From the NCBI GenBank assembly GCA_964397665.1, contig CAYNJW010000010.1:1-29969 (forward strand): DNA of 29,969 nucleotides. Reading direction: 5' to 3'. How positions within the stretch are numbered: the stretch's first letter is position 1; each line of letters opens with the position of its first letter. The notes beneath the pieces were generated by a model that was not told where the DNA came from, made no database searches, and saw only the letters and a list, made by a program, of their open reading frames with translations. Positions 1-7,515 of the stretch are shown here, one piece after another. Source of the stretch: CAYNJW01 sp964397665. Lineage in GTDB: Archaea; Nanobdellota; Nanobdellia; Pacearchaeales; GW2011-AR1. The position numbers were made by a program, and so were the translations under genes.

Positions 1-485
1 TTAAGAATTCTCTCCCACCCAAATAATTTTCCTTGTAATGACTGACATTTTGAATCAAGAATTTTTTCACATGTTTTTTGATTAAGCCCTCTTTGCATCA
101 TTAAAGAGATATATCTTTCAATTTTCACTTGTTTTCTTCTTTGACTTTTTGGAATCTTTTCTAAATACTCCTCCTCTAAATTTTGTATACTTAAATCTAA
201 TCTGAGTTTTACTAATAACTCCTTACCTTTTAAATTTACATAATAATCTTTCTTTACCCTTTTACTAAAACGCTTTGGTTTTTCAAAAGTTAATCCAATT
301 AGTGAATACATTTCTTTAATAAAAACCCTCCTATCTACCTGATTAACTTCTTTATTAAAAAGATATTTTGAGATATATCTTAATTCACTTAATTTTTTAC
401 TATGGTAATCCTCTACTTTTTCTTTAATCAAGGGCACCCTTCCCATAATATTATATGGTTTTCCTTTTATTTTTTTTAAATCCAT
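1..485 (-). CDS. Unknown protein, C-terminus beyond the window edge
   Basis: An uninterrupted frame of 161 codons runs from an ATG (483-485, read on the minus strand) off the left edge, so only the N-terminal part is visible. The protein is basic and looks largely helical. It has a Lys/Arg-rich middle and a segment near residues 118-145 with RRKQVKIERYISLMMQRG, which loosely recalls the helical repeats of RecX-type regulators, but this is too weak for a call. No catalytic motif, signal peptide or membrane segment is seen. A TATA-like tatataaaa (507-515) is centred about 26 bp upstream, which supports this start and a leaderless transcript. The gene is divergent from elp3. I do not recognise the family. 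Confidence 0.7.
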   Translation of the reverse strand, partial: MDLKKIKGKPYNIMGRVPLIKEKVEDYHSKKLSELRYISKYLFNKEVNQVDRRVFIKEMYSLIGLTFEKPKRFSKRVKKDYYVNLKGKELLVKLRLDLSIQNLEEEYLEKIPKSQRRKQVKIERYISLMMQRGLNQKTCEKILDSKCQSLQGKLFGWERIL

Positions 486-506
486 GGAATAATAATTAAG
501 AAAGAG

Positions 507-515
507 TATATAAAA
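507..515 (-). promoter_or_regulatory. TATA box of the left-edge gene
   Basis: The sequence tatataaaa on the plus strand is centred 26 bp upstream of the ATG at 485, the usual archaeal TATA-to-start spacing for a leaderless mRNA. Confidence 0.55.
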
Positions 516-542
516 ATAACTTCTATAATCTACCATCAAACA

Positions 543-548
543 TTTAAA
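543..548 (+). promoter_or_regulatory. TATA core of elp3, decides the start
   Basis: The core tttaaa is centred about 24 bp before the ATG at 570. It lies too close to the upstream in-frame TTG at 555 to serve it, so it favours 570 as the start. Confidence 0.55.
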
Positions 549-569
549 GGATTTTTGTTCTCTTTAATT

Positions 570-1934
570 ATGGAAGAAAAAATTAACCGAAAACCAACAA
601 GAACAATTTCGGGAGTTGCACCTATTGCAGTTATGCTTCCACCTAGAAAATGCAATCATGGTGTTTGTACCTATTGCCCCTCCTTGAATGTCCCACAATC
701 ATATACTCCTGAAAGTCCAGTAGTTTTGAGAGCTAGACAAGTGAATTATAGTGGACAAAAACAAGTTGAAAATCGTCTTAAAGCGTATGAATATATGGGG
801 CACCCTACTGAAAAAATTGAATTAATAGTTATGGGAGGAACATTTTTACAATATACTGAACAATTTCAAGAAAAATTTATAAAGGAATTATATGACGGAT
901 TAAATGGTTTCATATCTAAAACACTTGAAGAAGCAAAGGAAAAAAATGAAACTGCAGAACACAGGTGTGTTGCATTGTGTATTGAAACTAGGCCGGATGA
1001 ATGTTCTGAAAAACAAATAAACAAGATGTTATCTTGGGGTGCTACAAGGGTTGAAATTGGTGTCCAAGCATTAGATGATGAAAGTTATAATATTACAAAC
1101 AGAGGGCATAAAATTCAAGATGTTGTTGATGCAACTAAAAGACTAAAAAATAAGGGTTTCAAAATAGGTTATCATCTTATGCCTGGTGTTCCTGGAAGTA
1201 ATTTAAAAAAAGACATAGAATTATTTAAATTAGTTTTTGAAGATGAAAGATTCAAGCCTGATCAAATTAAGATATATCCTTGTCAAGTATTAAAAGGATC
1301 TGAATTAGAACAAGAATATTATGAGGGAAAATATAAACCCTACACAAAAGATGAAACATCAAACTTAATAACTGAAATGTTAAGTCTTACTCCAAGATAT
1401 TGTAGAGCAATGAGAATCATGAGAGAAATACCACCCTCATTTTTAATTGCTGGAATAATTAATATAGATTTAAGAAAGATTGTTGAAGATGAAATAAGAA
1501 AAAAAGGGACAAAAATAACCGAGATAAGATTTAGAGAAATAGGTTTTGCATTGAGAGATAAACAAAAAGTTAATCCAGAAATCAAAATAAAAACTACGAA
1601 ATATAATTCTTCAGATGGAGAAGAATATTTTTTAGAAGCAGTAAATGAAGATGATATTCTATTCGGACTTCTAAGACTAAGAATTTATAATGAAACTGCA
1701 ATTATTCGTGAAATTCATGTTTATGGTCCAACATTAAAACTCCATGAAGAAGATAAAAAGAAATATCAACACAAGGGATTGGGCAAGGAATTAATGAAAA
1801 TGGCTGAAGAAATTGTTATTGAAAGGAATATCAAATGTTTGAAAGTTATTTCAGGTATTGGAGTTAGAGAGTACTATTACAAATTAGGTTATCACCTAGA
1901 TAAAGAAAAAATTTATGTAGAAAAAGAATTATAA
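570..1934 (+). CDS. elp3: Elp3-like tRNA U34 carboxymethyltransferase (radical SAM + GNAT), short N-terminus
   Basis: Archaeal Elp3 uses radical SAM chemistry and acetyl-CoA to start the cm5 modification of wobble uridine 34 in tRNA. The 454-residue product has the Elp3 cluster motif CNHGVCTYC (Cys28, Cys33, Cys36), then YCPSL where the family usually has YCPGG. The radical SAM barrel follows (MGGTFLQ, ETRPDE, VEIGVQ, YHLMPGVPGS). A GNAT acetyltransferase domain occupies about residues 330-454, with HKGLGKELM as the acetyl-CoA loop and SGIGVREYYYKLGY near the end. The family normally has some 60-80 residues before the conserved RTISGVA block, and here there are about ten, so the N-terminal tRNA-binding part is missing. 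The start at 570 is chosen over TTG 555 because a TATA core lies 24 bp upstream. The family assignment is strong; activity of the shortened form is inferred. Confidence 0.92.
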   Translation: MEEKINRKPTRTISGVAPIAVMLPPRKCNHGVCTYCPSLNVPQSYTPESPVVLRARQVNYSGQKQVENRLKAYEYMGHPTEKIELIVMGGTFLQYTEQFQEKFIKELYDGLNGFISKTLEEAKEKNETAEHRCVALCIETRPDECSEKQINKMLSWGATRVEIGVQALDDESYNITNRGHKIQDVVDATKRLKNKGFKIGYHLMPGVPGSNLKKDIELFKLVFEDERFKPDQIKIYPCQVLKGSELEQEYYEGKYKPYTKDETSNLITEMLSLTPRYCRAMRIMREIPPSFLIAGIINIDLRKIVEDEIRKKGTKITEIRFREIGFALRDKQKVNPEIKIKTTKYNSSDGEEYFLEAVNEDDILFGLLRLRIYNETAIIREIHVYGPTLKLHEEDKKKYQHKGLGKELMKMAEEIVIERNIKCLKVISGIGVREYYYKLGYHLDKEKIYVEKEL

Positions 1935-1978
1935 TTTAATAATCTAAATCTAAAGTCTATCGAAGAACTATGAGAGGT

Positions 1979-1986
1979 TTTATAAA
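1979..1986 (+). promoter_or_regulatory. TATA box of the PKD protein/ArvA/ArvB operon
   Basis: The sequence tttataaa is centred 26 bp before the ATG at 2008. It is the only good promoter seen for the three tightly packed genes from 2008 to 6087. Confidence 0.6.
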
Positions 1987-2007
1987 TCCTAAAATATAAG
2001 TTAATTT

Positions 2008-4986
2008 ATGAGTTTAAAGAGGTGCATACTGCTAAGTTTAGCATTAATTTTATTCAGTTTTAACTTTATTCTTGCATTTTCTTCTGATGATTTTGAACTA
2101 TATAATTCAACAATAAGCAATTCTTATCAAATTGGAAATTCAATTAGTGGGATATTAAATTTAAGTGCTTCCGATGTTTCTGCAAATTCATATCTTGAAT
2201 CAAACTTAGGTGGTAAAATAAAAATTATCGACTTGCTCCTATTAAATGATATCCCTGTTTCATGTAGGGAATATGGATGTAGTGAAATTTTTGAAACAGA
2301 TAATGATGGCCAAGGTTACGGTTCAATTGAAAATCCTGCTAACAATTATCTTGGTTTTGCAATTAAGTCTGAAAAAGATGTTTCAATTACAAATATTTTT
2401 TTCAATATTTCTTCAAATTTTGGATTATCAAAAAATATCCCTTTAAAACTTAATTTTTTTGATAGTCTGAATTGGTCTTGGGAAACAGTTTCAAATAACT
2501 TTACAAGTGGAATTTCTTTTGGTTGTTACGATGATCAGAGCCCTATAAAATCCTTAAAAAATTTAAGAGATACTGAATATTGTGAAAAAATAACAAACTT
2601 GCAAGGTTTAGGTGCATACAAAGTTGGAGCAAAATTAAAAGGTACTGGAACTGAATTGATGCAAGTAAGAATTGAAAATCAAGATGGAGATTTTGGAGAA
2701 GATTATTCTTGTACTTTTGATGCAGATACTGATGAGGAATGTTTAATTGAGTTTGACAAAGAAGAAATACCTCAAACTGGAGATTATTTTATCTGTATAA
2801 AATCAAAAGATAATAATAAACAATATGAAATTTATTCTGAAAATAATGCACAAGACAAACTCTGTGGATATTATGGTGGTCTTTCTGAGAATGATCAAAC
2901 TGAAATTGATTATGCACTTTTCATAAAAATGCCTTATTACGCTTCTTCAGATAATATGAAACTAGAAAATGATTTTTTTGATGATTTTCCAGAAATTATG
3001 AATAATTACGCAAAAATGAGATATCCTTCCTCAGATTCTTCATCTGGAGCTGATTGCTCTAAAGAATGTGTTTTTCCAATTAGTGTTAGTGGAACTAATC
3101 AGATATTTAATCTTTCAAGTTTATCTCTTGAATATGACGCACATAATGGTGCCGGAGATACTAATTTAATTTTTAATGTAAGCGATACTCCTCCAAAAAT
3201 TAAATTTAATGGTAGTTTAGAGATTTCTTTAGCAAATTTAAGTGTTAAAAAATTAAATGAGAAAAAGTTAATTCTTACATTGGATGGAGAAAAAATTTAT
3301 GAATCTCCAGTAGAAGTTATATTGGCAGCTAGTATAAATGACTTAGAATATGAATCTCCTATTGCAGGATTTTCAACAGAATTTAAAATAATAACTAACA
3401 GTTCTAAAAAAATTACAAAATATGTTTGGGATTTTGGTGATGGCACTTCAGAAACCACAACAGTAAACAAAATTAAACATATTTATAAAAATGTTACAAC
3501 TTTTGATTTAAAAGTTAGCGTTACTAACAGTGATAAAATAACTTCGTTTAAGATTTTTAAGATATTTGCTAAAAGTCCTGGAACAATATTAAATAAAACT
3601 ATAAAAGAGAAAAAAGATTTAATAAATAATTTTACTAAAGGATTAAAAGATTTTAATATCTGGGAAAAAGAATATATTAAAAAATTACTTAATTTACAGG
3701 ATGGAATTCAAAAGTTAAATTATCTTGAGAAGGAAAGAAAAACAACTGCTAGTGATAGCAAATATGTTCAGATTGCATTAGAATTAAACAAAATAATTAT
3801 TCCAACTAAAATTTCCAAAATCAATGAAGTTGAAGAGCCATTATTTCTTGATTCAAAAAGTATCAATCCAGAGCCACTTAGAAAAATAAGTTCTAAAGAA
3901 GGTGAGGGAACTAACCAAGATTACTCAATCTCAATTTCTGAATGGCAAAGAAAAAATATCAATGGAACTCTTAAAAAGAAAAAATTTAAGATTTATGGTG
4001 ATGATGAAAAAACTTTTTTGATAGACTTCATAGATTTTGAAATTTACTCAAATGCTGAAAATAAAAGTTATATTATCTTTGATGATGAAAATTTACAATC
4101 AAATATAAAATTTCAAAAAAAAGAAGGTTACTCTTACTTAGCTCTTTCACCTAAAGAAAAAAAGAAATTTACAGTTGGTTTATCTGATGAAGAAAGTTTA
4201 ATAACTTATGTTGCTCCAGATATTTCAGAGCTAAATTATAATATGCCTGTTGAAGCATGTAATCATGATTTAGTTTGTGGTCCCGGAGAAAATTACAAAA
4301 ATTGTAGATCAGATTGTAAACCTTTTTGGAAAACACTTATTTTTTTAATAATTCTTATTTTTTTATCTCTAATGATTTATACAATCATTCAAGGATGGTA
4401 TACTTACAGTTATGAATCTAGACTTTTCCAAGACCATTCGCAATTGTATAATCTTGTAAACTATGTGGATAATATGACTGTTAGAAGAAAAACGGAAGGG
4501 GAAATAAGAAAAAGTCTATCTCGACAAGGTTGGTCACAAGAAAAAATAAATTATGCAATTAAAAAATCAAAGGGAAGAAATACAGGAATGTTTGAATTAA
4601 TACCTATCCATAAATTAATTGCACTAAGTAAACGAAATAAAGCTAAAAGAGATTTAAAAAATAACCCTAATAAAGAACATTTTCCACCGAGAAATCCAAG
4701 ATTTATTGGCACACCATTTAAACAACAACAGAATAACCAACCTAGAAGATTCCCCCAAGCAAATTCAAGACAAAACATTGTAAAAAATATTCAAAATAAC
4801 AATGTTCTTAGAAGACCAATTCAAAGAAATAAAATGCCTTACAAAATTAATCAAAGAAGACCATTAAGAAGAAGAAATCCAAATCAGTTTAATAGGTCAA
4901 ATAATCAAGAAAATACAAAACTAAAACGTACACCAGAGAACACAAATCTTAATAAACCAAGAAATTTTAAATATTTTAAGAAATAA
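2008..4986 (+). CDS. Large secreted/membrane-anchored PKD-domain protein
   Basis: This 992-residue protein has a signal peptide (about 1-24, hydrophobic core LLSLALILFSFNFILA) and a long extracellular part with many N-x-S/T sequons. A PKD-like beta-sandwich lies at about 450-522, with its hallmark WDFGDGTSE. A Cys-rich segment (about 749-769) has CGPGENYKNCRSDC, a pattern common next to the membrane in archaeal surface proteins. One membrane helix follows (about 774-797). The cytoplasmic tail of about 195 residues contains a small helical motif with SRQGWSQEKINYAIKK (about 834-852), then a basic Asn/Gln/Arg-rich low-complexity end. The topology implies a surface protein with a sizeable internal tail. 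Its stop is one base from the start of the GTPase gene, so the two are probably co-expressed. The specific function is unknown. Confidence 0.8.
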   Translation: MSLKRCILLSLALILFSFNFILAFSSDDFELYNSTISNSYQIGNSISGILNLSASDVSANSYLESNLGGKIKIIDLLLLNDIPVSCREYGCSEIFETDNDGQGYGSIENPANNYLGFAIKSEKDVSITNIFFNISSNFGLSKNIPLKLNFFDSLNWSWETVSNNFTSGISFGCYDDQSPIKSLKNLRDTEYCEKITNLQGLGAYKVGAKLKGTGTELMQVRIENQDGDFGEDYSCTFDADTDEECLIEFDKEEIPQTGDYFICIKSKDNNKQYEIYSENNAQDKLCGYYGGLSENDQTEIDYALFIKMPYYASSDNMKLENDFFDDFPEIMNNYAKMRYPSSDSSSGADCSKECVFPISVSGTNQIFNLSSLSLEYDAHNGAGDTNLIFNVSDTPPKIKFNGSLEISLANLSVKKLNEKKLILTLDGEKIYESPVEVILAASINDLEYESPIAGFSTEFKIITNSSKKITKYVWDFGDGTSETTTVNKIKHIYKNVTTFDLKVSVTNSDKITSFKIFKIFAKSPGTILNKTIKEKKDLINNFTKGLKDFNIWEKEYIKKLLNLQDGIQKLNYLEKERKTTASDSKYVQIALELNKIIIPTKISKINEVEEPLFLDSKSINPEPLRKISSKEGEGTNQDYSISISEWQRKNINGTLKKKKFKIYGDDEKTFLIDFIDFEIYSNAENKSYIIFDDENLQSNIKFQKKEGYSYLALSPKEKKKFTVGLSDEESLITYVAPDISELNYNMPVEACNHDLVCGPGENYKNCRSDCKPFWKTLIFLIILIFLSLMIYTIIQGWYTYSYESRLFQDHSQLYNLVNYVDNMTVRRKTEGEIRKSLSRQGWSQEKINYAIKKSKGRNTGMFELIPIHKLIALSKRNKAKRDLKNNPNKEHFPPRNPRFIGTPFKQQQNNQPRRFPQANSRQNIVKNIQNNNVLRRPIQRNKMPYKINQRRPLRRRNPNQFNRSNNQENTKLKRTPENTNLNKPRNFKYFKK

Positions 4987-4987
4987 A

Positions 4988-5665
4988 ATGGTAAATAAAA
5001 AGAATAAAACTGAGGAGAATAAAACAATGATTAAATTTATTAGAAGCTTTGCTAAACGTCTTTTTTCTAAAATAATTAAAAAAAAGGGGGAAGTTAAATT
5101 AGGATTGTATGGTTCACCAAATGCAGGTAAAACTTCTTTAGCAAATAAAGTTTGTCAAGATTGGTTAGGTGAAGATTTAGGAAGTGTAAGTAAAGTCCCT
5201 CATGAAACAAGAGATGTTCAATTTAAAGAAAAAGTTTTCATTGAAAAAGATGGGAAAAAAGTTGAATTTAAATTAATTGACACACCCGGTATTGCTACAA
5301 AAATTGATTTTGAGGATTTCATGAAATTTGGAATGAAGAAAAAAGATGCACAATCTAGGGCTAAAGAAGCTACTCAAGGAATAATTGAGTCAATTAGGTG
5401 GTTAGATGATGTAGATGCCGTTGTTATTGTCTTAGACTCTACGGTTAATCCATATTCTCAAGTTAATATTACTATAATCGGAAACTTAGTCGCGAGGAAT
5501 ATCCCTGTGTTAATTGTTGCTAATAAAATAGATTTAAAAAAATCAAATATTAAGAAAGTACAAGGTGCCTTTCCTGAGTATGATGTTGTTGGGATAAGTG
5601 CAAAAACTGGTGAAGGAATTGAAGATTTTTATGAATCTTTATTTAAATTGATAAAAAAGAAATGA
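4988..5665 (+). CDS. Era-like small GTPase of the OapA/ArvA type
   Basis: This 225-residue TRAFAC GTPase has all the main motifs: G1 GSPNAGKT (42-49), a VPHETR block as likely G2 region (70-75), G3 DTPG (98-101), G4 NKID (179-182) and G5 SAK (204-206). The stretch LANKVCQDWLGEDLG, the EATQG block and DAVVIVLDS follow, as far as I can recall, the haloarchaeal OapA/ArvA GTPase, which drives extracellular vesicle formation in Haloferax volcanii. Residues 14-32 form a basic amphipathic helix just before the G domain, suited to membrane association. It starts one base after the PKD gene stop, and its own stop overlaps the DUF2073 start (ATGA). That gene pair is conserved in archaea. The family call is good; a vesicle role here is inferred from homology and neighbourhood. 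Confidence 0.82.
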   Translation: MVNKKNKTEENKTMIKFIRSFAKRLFSKIIKKKGEVKLGLYGSPNAGKTSLANKVCQDWLGEDLGSVSKVPHETRDVQFKEKVFIEKDGKKVEFKLIDTPGIATKIDFEDFMKFGMKKKDAQSRAKEATQGIIESIRWLDDVDAVVIVLDSTVNPYSQVNITIIGNLVARNIPVLIVANKIDLKKSNIKKVQGAFPEYDVVGISAKTGEGIEDFYESLFKLIKKK

Positions 5666-6087
5666 TAAAAATGGTAAAAAAGAAAAAACAGAATAAGAGA
5701 AATAAAAAAAATGAATTAACAATACATTTTATGCCTTATTCTGAAATTTCTAAAGATGATAGTTTAACAAGAATTAAAAAAATTATGGGGTTAATCTTAG
5801 ATAATAAAATAATTATTTTACAAGGTAAACTAAAACCTGATGAAGAAAGTAAATTAATTGAAACAACTATGACTCTGATTGGAAATATAAAGGGTTTTCA
5901 AGGTGTTGAAATTTCTACAATTTCTGGGGATTCAGATCATAGATCACTCTTTGACAAGGTAAGATATAATATTGCAAGAATACTTGTTGGTGAACAAGAT
6001 GCAATTACTTTGATAGGTCCTGCTTCTGCTGTTAAGGAAATTAAGAAAGATCCAAAGAAAATGGAATTAATGTTAGAAAGAAAATAA
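5662..6087 (+). CDS. DUF2073 family protein, ArvB-like partner of the GTPase
   Basis: This is a 141-residue soluble protein with a very basic first 17 residues, followed by the family core: LTIHFMPYSEI, an LDNKIIILQGKLKP strand-turn, and a central segment with TLIGNIKGFQGVEI. It ends with a GPASAVKEIKKDP helix. DUF2073 proteins are found next to the Era-like GTPase in many archaea. In Haloferax the GTPase, a DUF2073 protein and a zinc-ribbon protein form the Arv set. Here the start overlaps the GTPase stop (ATGA), indicating translational coupling. An in-frame ATG three codons later is an alternative start. No zinc-ribbon third gene follows: the next genes are on the other strand. The molecular role of the family is not known to me. 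Confidence 0.75.
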   Translation: MIKMVKKKKQNKRNKKNELTIHFMPYSEISKDDSLTRIKKIMGLILDNKIIILQGKLKPDEESKLIETTMTLIGNIKGFQGVEISTISGDSDHRSLFDKVRYNIARILVGEQDAITLIGPASAVKEIKKDPKKMELMLERK

Positions 6088-6113
6088 ATAACTTACAAAA
6101 AACAACTATTCTT

Positions 6114-6404
6114 CTAAATTAAATTTTCTAAATAAATAAAAGACTCTTTTAACACCACTCCTGCTGTGGAAACATAAACTCCAAAGGCAACATAATCTAA
6201 CCCAACGCCAAACTTATGAATTGAATCTGCTAAAATAGGTGTAGTATTGTGTAAATTTTTTTCACTTACTTTTCTATCTAAATATCTTCTAAAATACATT
6301 GGTGAAAAAAGAGCATTTAAAAAACCTTTTTTCAAAGAAGGGCGAAATTCTGAACTAGTAATCTCCTTTCCAAAACTCTCCAAATTATTAACACTACTCA
6401 ACAT
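6114..6404 (-). CDS. Unknown small protein with one hydrophobic segment
   Basis: The 96-residue product has a polar, basic N-terminal half (FRPSLKKGF, YFRRYLDRKVSEK) and a hydrophobic stretch at about 67-88 (GVGLDYVAFGVYVSTAGVVL) that could be a membrane helix or a buried helix. A TATA-like core (6424-6433) is centred about 25 bp upstream of the ATG, which supports a real leaderless gene over the open frame on the opposite strand. It converges with the DUF2073 gene, and its stop lies 26 bases from that gene's stop. I do not recognise the family. Confidence 0.6.
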   Translation of the reverse strand: MLSSVNNLESFGKEITSSEFRPSLKKGFLNALFSPMYFRRYLDRKVSEKNLHNTTPILADSIHKFGVGLDYVAFGVYVSTAGVVLKESFIYLENLI

Positions 6405-6423
6405 TCTTATGTTAGAAACTTAT

Positions 6424-6433
6424 CTTTTTTAAA
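6424..6433 (-). promoter_or_regulatory. TATA box of the 6114-6404 gene
   Basis: Read on the minus strand, a TTTAAAAA core is centred about 25 bp before the ATG at 6404. Confidence 0.5.
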
Positions 6434-6443
6434 TTTATCTAAT

Positions 6444-6899
6444 CTACTTATCTTTTCTAATTAAAATTAGAGCAAGAAGACCTTCTGAAGAGTTACAAGA
6501 ATTAAGAGGATTATACTGACCCTTTTTATTTTCTGATAGAAAATATTTCTTTGAATCATAAATTAAAAAAAGAGGACCAAAACGCTCAGATTTTTTAAAT
6601 AACTCATAGGGATTTCTAAAATAGTTTGTACCCATAAAAGAACCAATGGGATTAAGTTCTTTTGTAGAAATTTTTGATAATTTATGAAATCTTCTTACAG
6701 CACCCTCTTTAAAAATTTGTTGAATAATCTTTTCCTTTTGTTTATTAACTGGATTGAAAGAATAAAGAAACTTGGATTGAGTTGACTTGAATAATTTTAA
6801 TTTTAAACCTACTAATTTTGATAAAGTCTTTTCAGGTCTAAGAAAAAATTCTTCTACTTGAATTTCAAAATATCTTTCTTCTTTGTTTTGTTCAAACAT
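6444..6899 (-). CDS. Unknown basic protein
   Basis: The 151-residue product is basic and soluble, with an acidic start (MFEQNKEERYFEIQVEEFF) and scattered Lys/Arg-rich stretches such as KKSERFGPLFLIYDSKKYF. No catalytic motif, membrane segment or signal peptide is seen. A TTTAAATTT core lies about 33 bp upstream (6928-6936), implying a very short leader. It lies between the DnaQ-like exonuclease gene and the 96-residue gene, all on the minus strand, and may be transcribed with either. I do not recognise the family. Confidence 0.6.
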   Translation of the reverse strand: MFEQNKEERYFEIQVEEFFLRPEKTLSKLVGLKLKLFKSTQSKFLYSFNPVNKQKEKIIQQIFKEGAVRRFHKLSKISTKELNPIGSFMGTNYFRNPYELFKKSERFGPLFLIYDSKKYFLSENKKGQYNPLNSCNSSEGLLALILIRKDK

Positions 6900-6931
6900 T
6901 TTATTATGGTTCGTTAACTAAATCTGAAAAT

Positions 6932-7480
6932 TTAAACATTTAATAATTCATGATAAACTTTGGCAGTAATATGACAATCCGCTAATGCATCATGTGCTTT
7001 CTCATAATTTATATTAAAGAACTTTGCAACAGTACCTAACTTACTATCTAATTCTTTTGGCACTTTTCCGTTATTTTTTAAATTTCTCCATATAAACATT
7101 GTATCCTCGGACTCATGATGTAATTTACTAAAAGATTCTCCGATATCAAAAAGAGCATTTATAAATCTTTTATCAAAAGAAATATTGTGCCCCACTAAGG
7201 GTGTATCTTGTAAAACATTTTTAGTAATGAAATTGTTAATCTGTTTGCATGCCTCTCGTGGTGAAATTCCAATTTTATCATGTTCTTCTAGATTAATCCC
7301 ATTTACTTTTAATGCTTTTTTATTTGAACTATAATTATCATGTTTAATAAAAATATGGATCTCTTCTAAAACTTTTAATTGCTTTTTTTCAATTTCAATA
7401 AGAATCATCCCAATAGTTAAAATTTGATTGTGTGTTGGAGAAAGCCCTGTTGTTTCGGTATCTATCACTAATCTTTTCAT
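6932..7480 (-). CDS. DnaQ-like DEDDh 3'-5' exonuclease
   Basis: This 182-residue single-domain nuclease has the three exonuclease motifs of the DnaQ/RNase T group: ExoI DTETTG (residues 7-12), ExoII GHNISFDKRF (about 98-107) and ExoIII HDALADC near the C-terminus, where His and Asp complete the DEDDh set. Such enzymes remove nucleotides from 3' ends of DNA or RNA using two metal ions. No polymerase or other fused domain is present. The substrate cannot be told from sequence; proofreading, RNA trimming and repair are all possible. A TATA core (7501-7511) is centred 26 bp upstream of the ATG, which supports this start. The gene lies just downstream of aIF5B on the same strand but has its own promoter. 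Confidence 0.88.
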   Translation of the reverse strand: MKRLVIDTETTGLSPTHNQILTIGMILIEIEKKQLKVLEEIHIFIKHDNYSSNKKALKVNGINLEEHDKIGISPREACKQINNFITKNVLQDTPLVGHNISFDKRFINALFDIGESFSKLHHESEDTMFIWRNLKNNGKVPKELDSKLGTVAKFFNINYEKAHDALADCHITAKVYHELLNV

Positions 7481-7500
7481 GAATTAAAAAATCAAAGAAT

Positions 7501-7511
7501 GTTTTTAAATA
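7501..7511 (-). promoter_or_regulatory. TATA box of the DnaQ-like gene
   Basis: The plus-strand gtttttaaata reads TATTTAAAAAC on the minus strand and is centred 26 bp before the ATG at 7480. Confidence 0.55.
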
Positions 7512-7515
7512 TATA

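Noticed and set aside
555..569. Upstream TTG start of elp3 adding five residues
   Set aside because: TTG is rare as a start here and lies too close to the TATA core; ATG 570 has the correct spacing.
6247..6432. 61-codon plus-strand frame opposite the 6114-6404 gene
   Set aside because: No promoter at the right spacing, whereas the minus-strand gene has one.
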